The notes below the pieces were generated by a model. It was not told the origin of the DNA. It searched no databases and saw only the letters and a list, made by a program, of their open reading frames with translations. Shown here in pieces: positions 63,817-64,000 of a stretch of 64,000 bases of DNA (within the stretch, counting starts at the first letter, position 1; each line of letters starts with the position of its first letter). The DNA lies in the NCBI RefSeq assembly GCF_000337575.1, contig NZ_AOIM01000007.1:1-64000 (forward strand). The letters are read 5' to 3'. This stretch comes from Natrialba hulunbeirensis JCM 10989 (GTDB taxonomy: Archaea > Halobacteriota > Halobacteria > Halobacteriales > Natrialbaceae). Both the position numbers and the translations under genes were made by a program.

Positions 63817-64000
63817 CTACTCCGATCCCATCTCGGCTCGCTCTCGATCATGGCCTCGCTCAACGAACTCCTCACGCGAAATCTCCCCTTCGAGAAACGC
63901 CACGAGATCGTCGCCGACCCGTTCGGCCGCGAGCACGTCCGGATAGATCACGCCGCTCGCCCCGCGCTCGCTACACTCGGCCGCCTGTTCAGTCGTGTCG
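63817..64000 (-). CDS. C-terminal end of a TrkA-N/RCK-like protein (partial)
   Basis: A minus-strand frame is open from the window edge (first full codon at 63999) to a TAG at 63817-63819 and gives 60 residues including SERGASGVIYPDVLAAERVG and DDLVAFLEGEISREEFV. The first block follows the end of the NAD-binding RCK domain of potassium channel and Trk-type proteins. The start lies outside the window. It may be a third transport-related unit next to the antiporters. Confidence 0.6.
   Translation of the reverse strand, partial: DTTEQAAECSERGASGVIYPDVLAAERVGDDLVAFLEGEISREEFVERGHDRERAEMGSE

Noticed and set aside
1-64000. CRISPR arrays, tRNA or rRNA genes
   Set aside because: No regularly spaced 28-37 bp repeats and no T-loop plus acceptor-stem pattern was found by eye; a covariance search could still reveal a missed tRNA.

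Overview
The window is chromosome- or megaplasmid-like DNA of a halophilic archaeon (Halobacteria, probably Natrialbaceae or a close relative; the genus cannot be fixed from sequence alone). The evidence is: acidic proteins, frequent CTCGAG and 5-8 nt stop/start overlaps, AT-rich TATA boxes about 25-28 nt upstream of start codons (leaderless transcripts), Tat-type lipoprotein signals, and haloarchaea-specific families (HalOD1 domain, DUF7344, HVO_A0114-type regulators, CDC48, LarC, paired CPA2 antiporters). No tRNA, rRNA or CRISPR array was seen.

Region 1 (1-10.7 kb) is an accessory island. It holds one complete gene with the eCIS-core domain (DUF4157), truncated versions of that gene, and four copies of an unrecognised ~310-residue partner protein. 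Each partner sits immediately after a DUF4157-derived gene or the tail of one. Only one effector-like gene (6667-7830) is full length; those at 1258 and 8771 start inside the shared domain and then diverge. This is the layout of orphan tip cassettes in polymorphic toxin loci and is the best candidate for an undescribed system. Toxin-antitoxin genes, several of them broken, are interleaved (VapB with a cut-off VapC, RHH antitoxin with a RelE carrying a stop codon, HepT-MntA, an orphan VapB).

Region 2 (11.4-21.5 kb) is a surface-polysaccharide or glycan locus, much of it AT-rich and probably transferred: two GT2 and one GT4 glycosyltransferase, an AglQ-like protein, a polymerase-like membrane protein, a flippase and an asparagine-synthase-like enzyme, split by a decayed IS6-family transposase. 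Region 3 (21.6-27.8 kb) is a second accessory patch: a winged-helix regulator, a coiled-coil gene pair with tandem repeats, VapBC, a TumE fragment with a HVO_A0114-type regulator, a SWIM zinc-finger protein, a winged-helix/PemK toxin-antitoxin pair and a HalOD1 protein.

Region 4 (28-40.5 kb) holds a sugar-nucleotide epimerase, two sensor kinases (one with a Glu in place of the receiver phospho-Asp and a LOV-type PAS domain), three membrane or lipoprotein genes, and two secreted Q/N-rich proteins, one with curlin-like repeats, followed by LarC. Region 5 (40.9-47.6 kb) has the CDC48 ATPase, a winged-helix regulator with a PIN gene cut by a TnpB element carrying a plausible guide-RNA 3' end, an EamA transporter and a DUF7344 regulator. 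Region 6 (47.8-54.4 kb) is a complete five-gene dipeptide/oligopeptide ABC transporter operon on the minus strand. Region 7 (54.6-64 kb) has an RNase HI-like protein, a DUF2240 protein, an uncharacterised protein, and two convergent copies of a two-gene CPA2 antiporter module, followed by the end of a TrkA-like gene.
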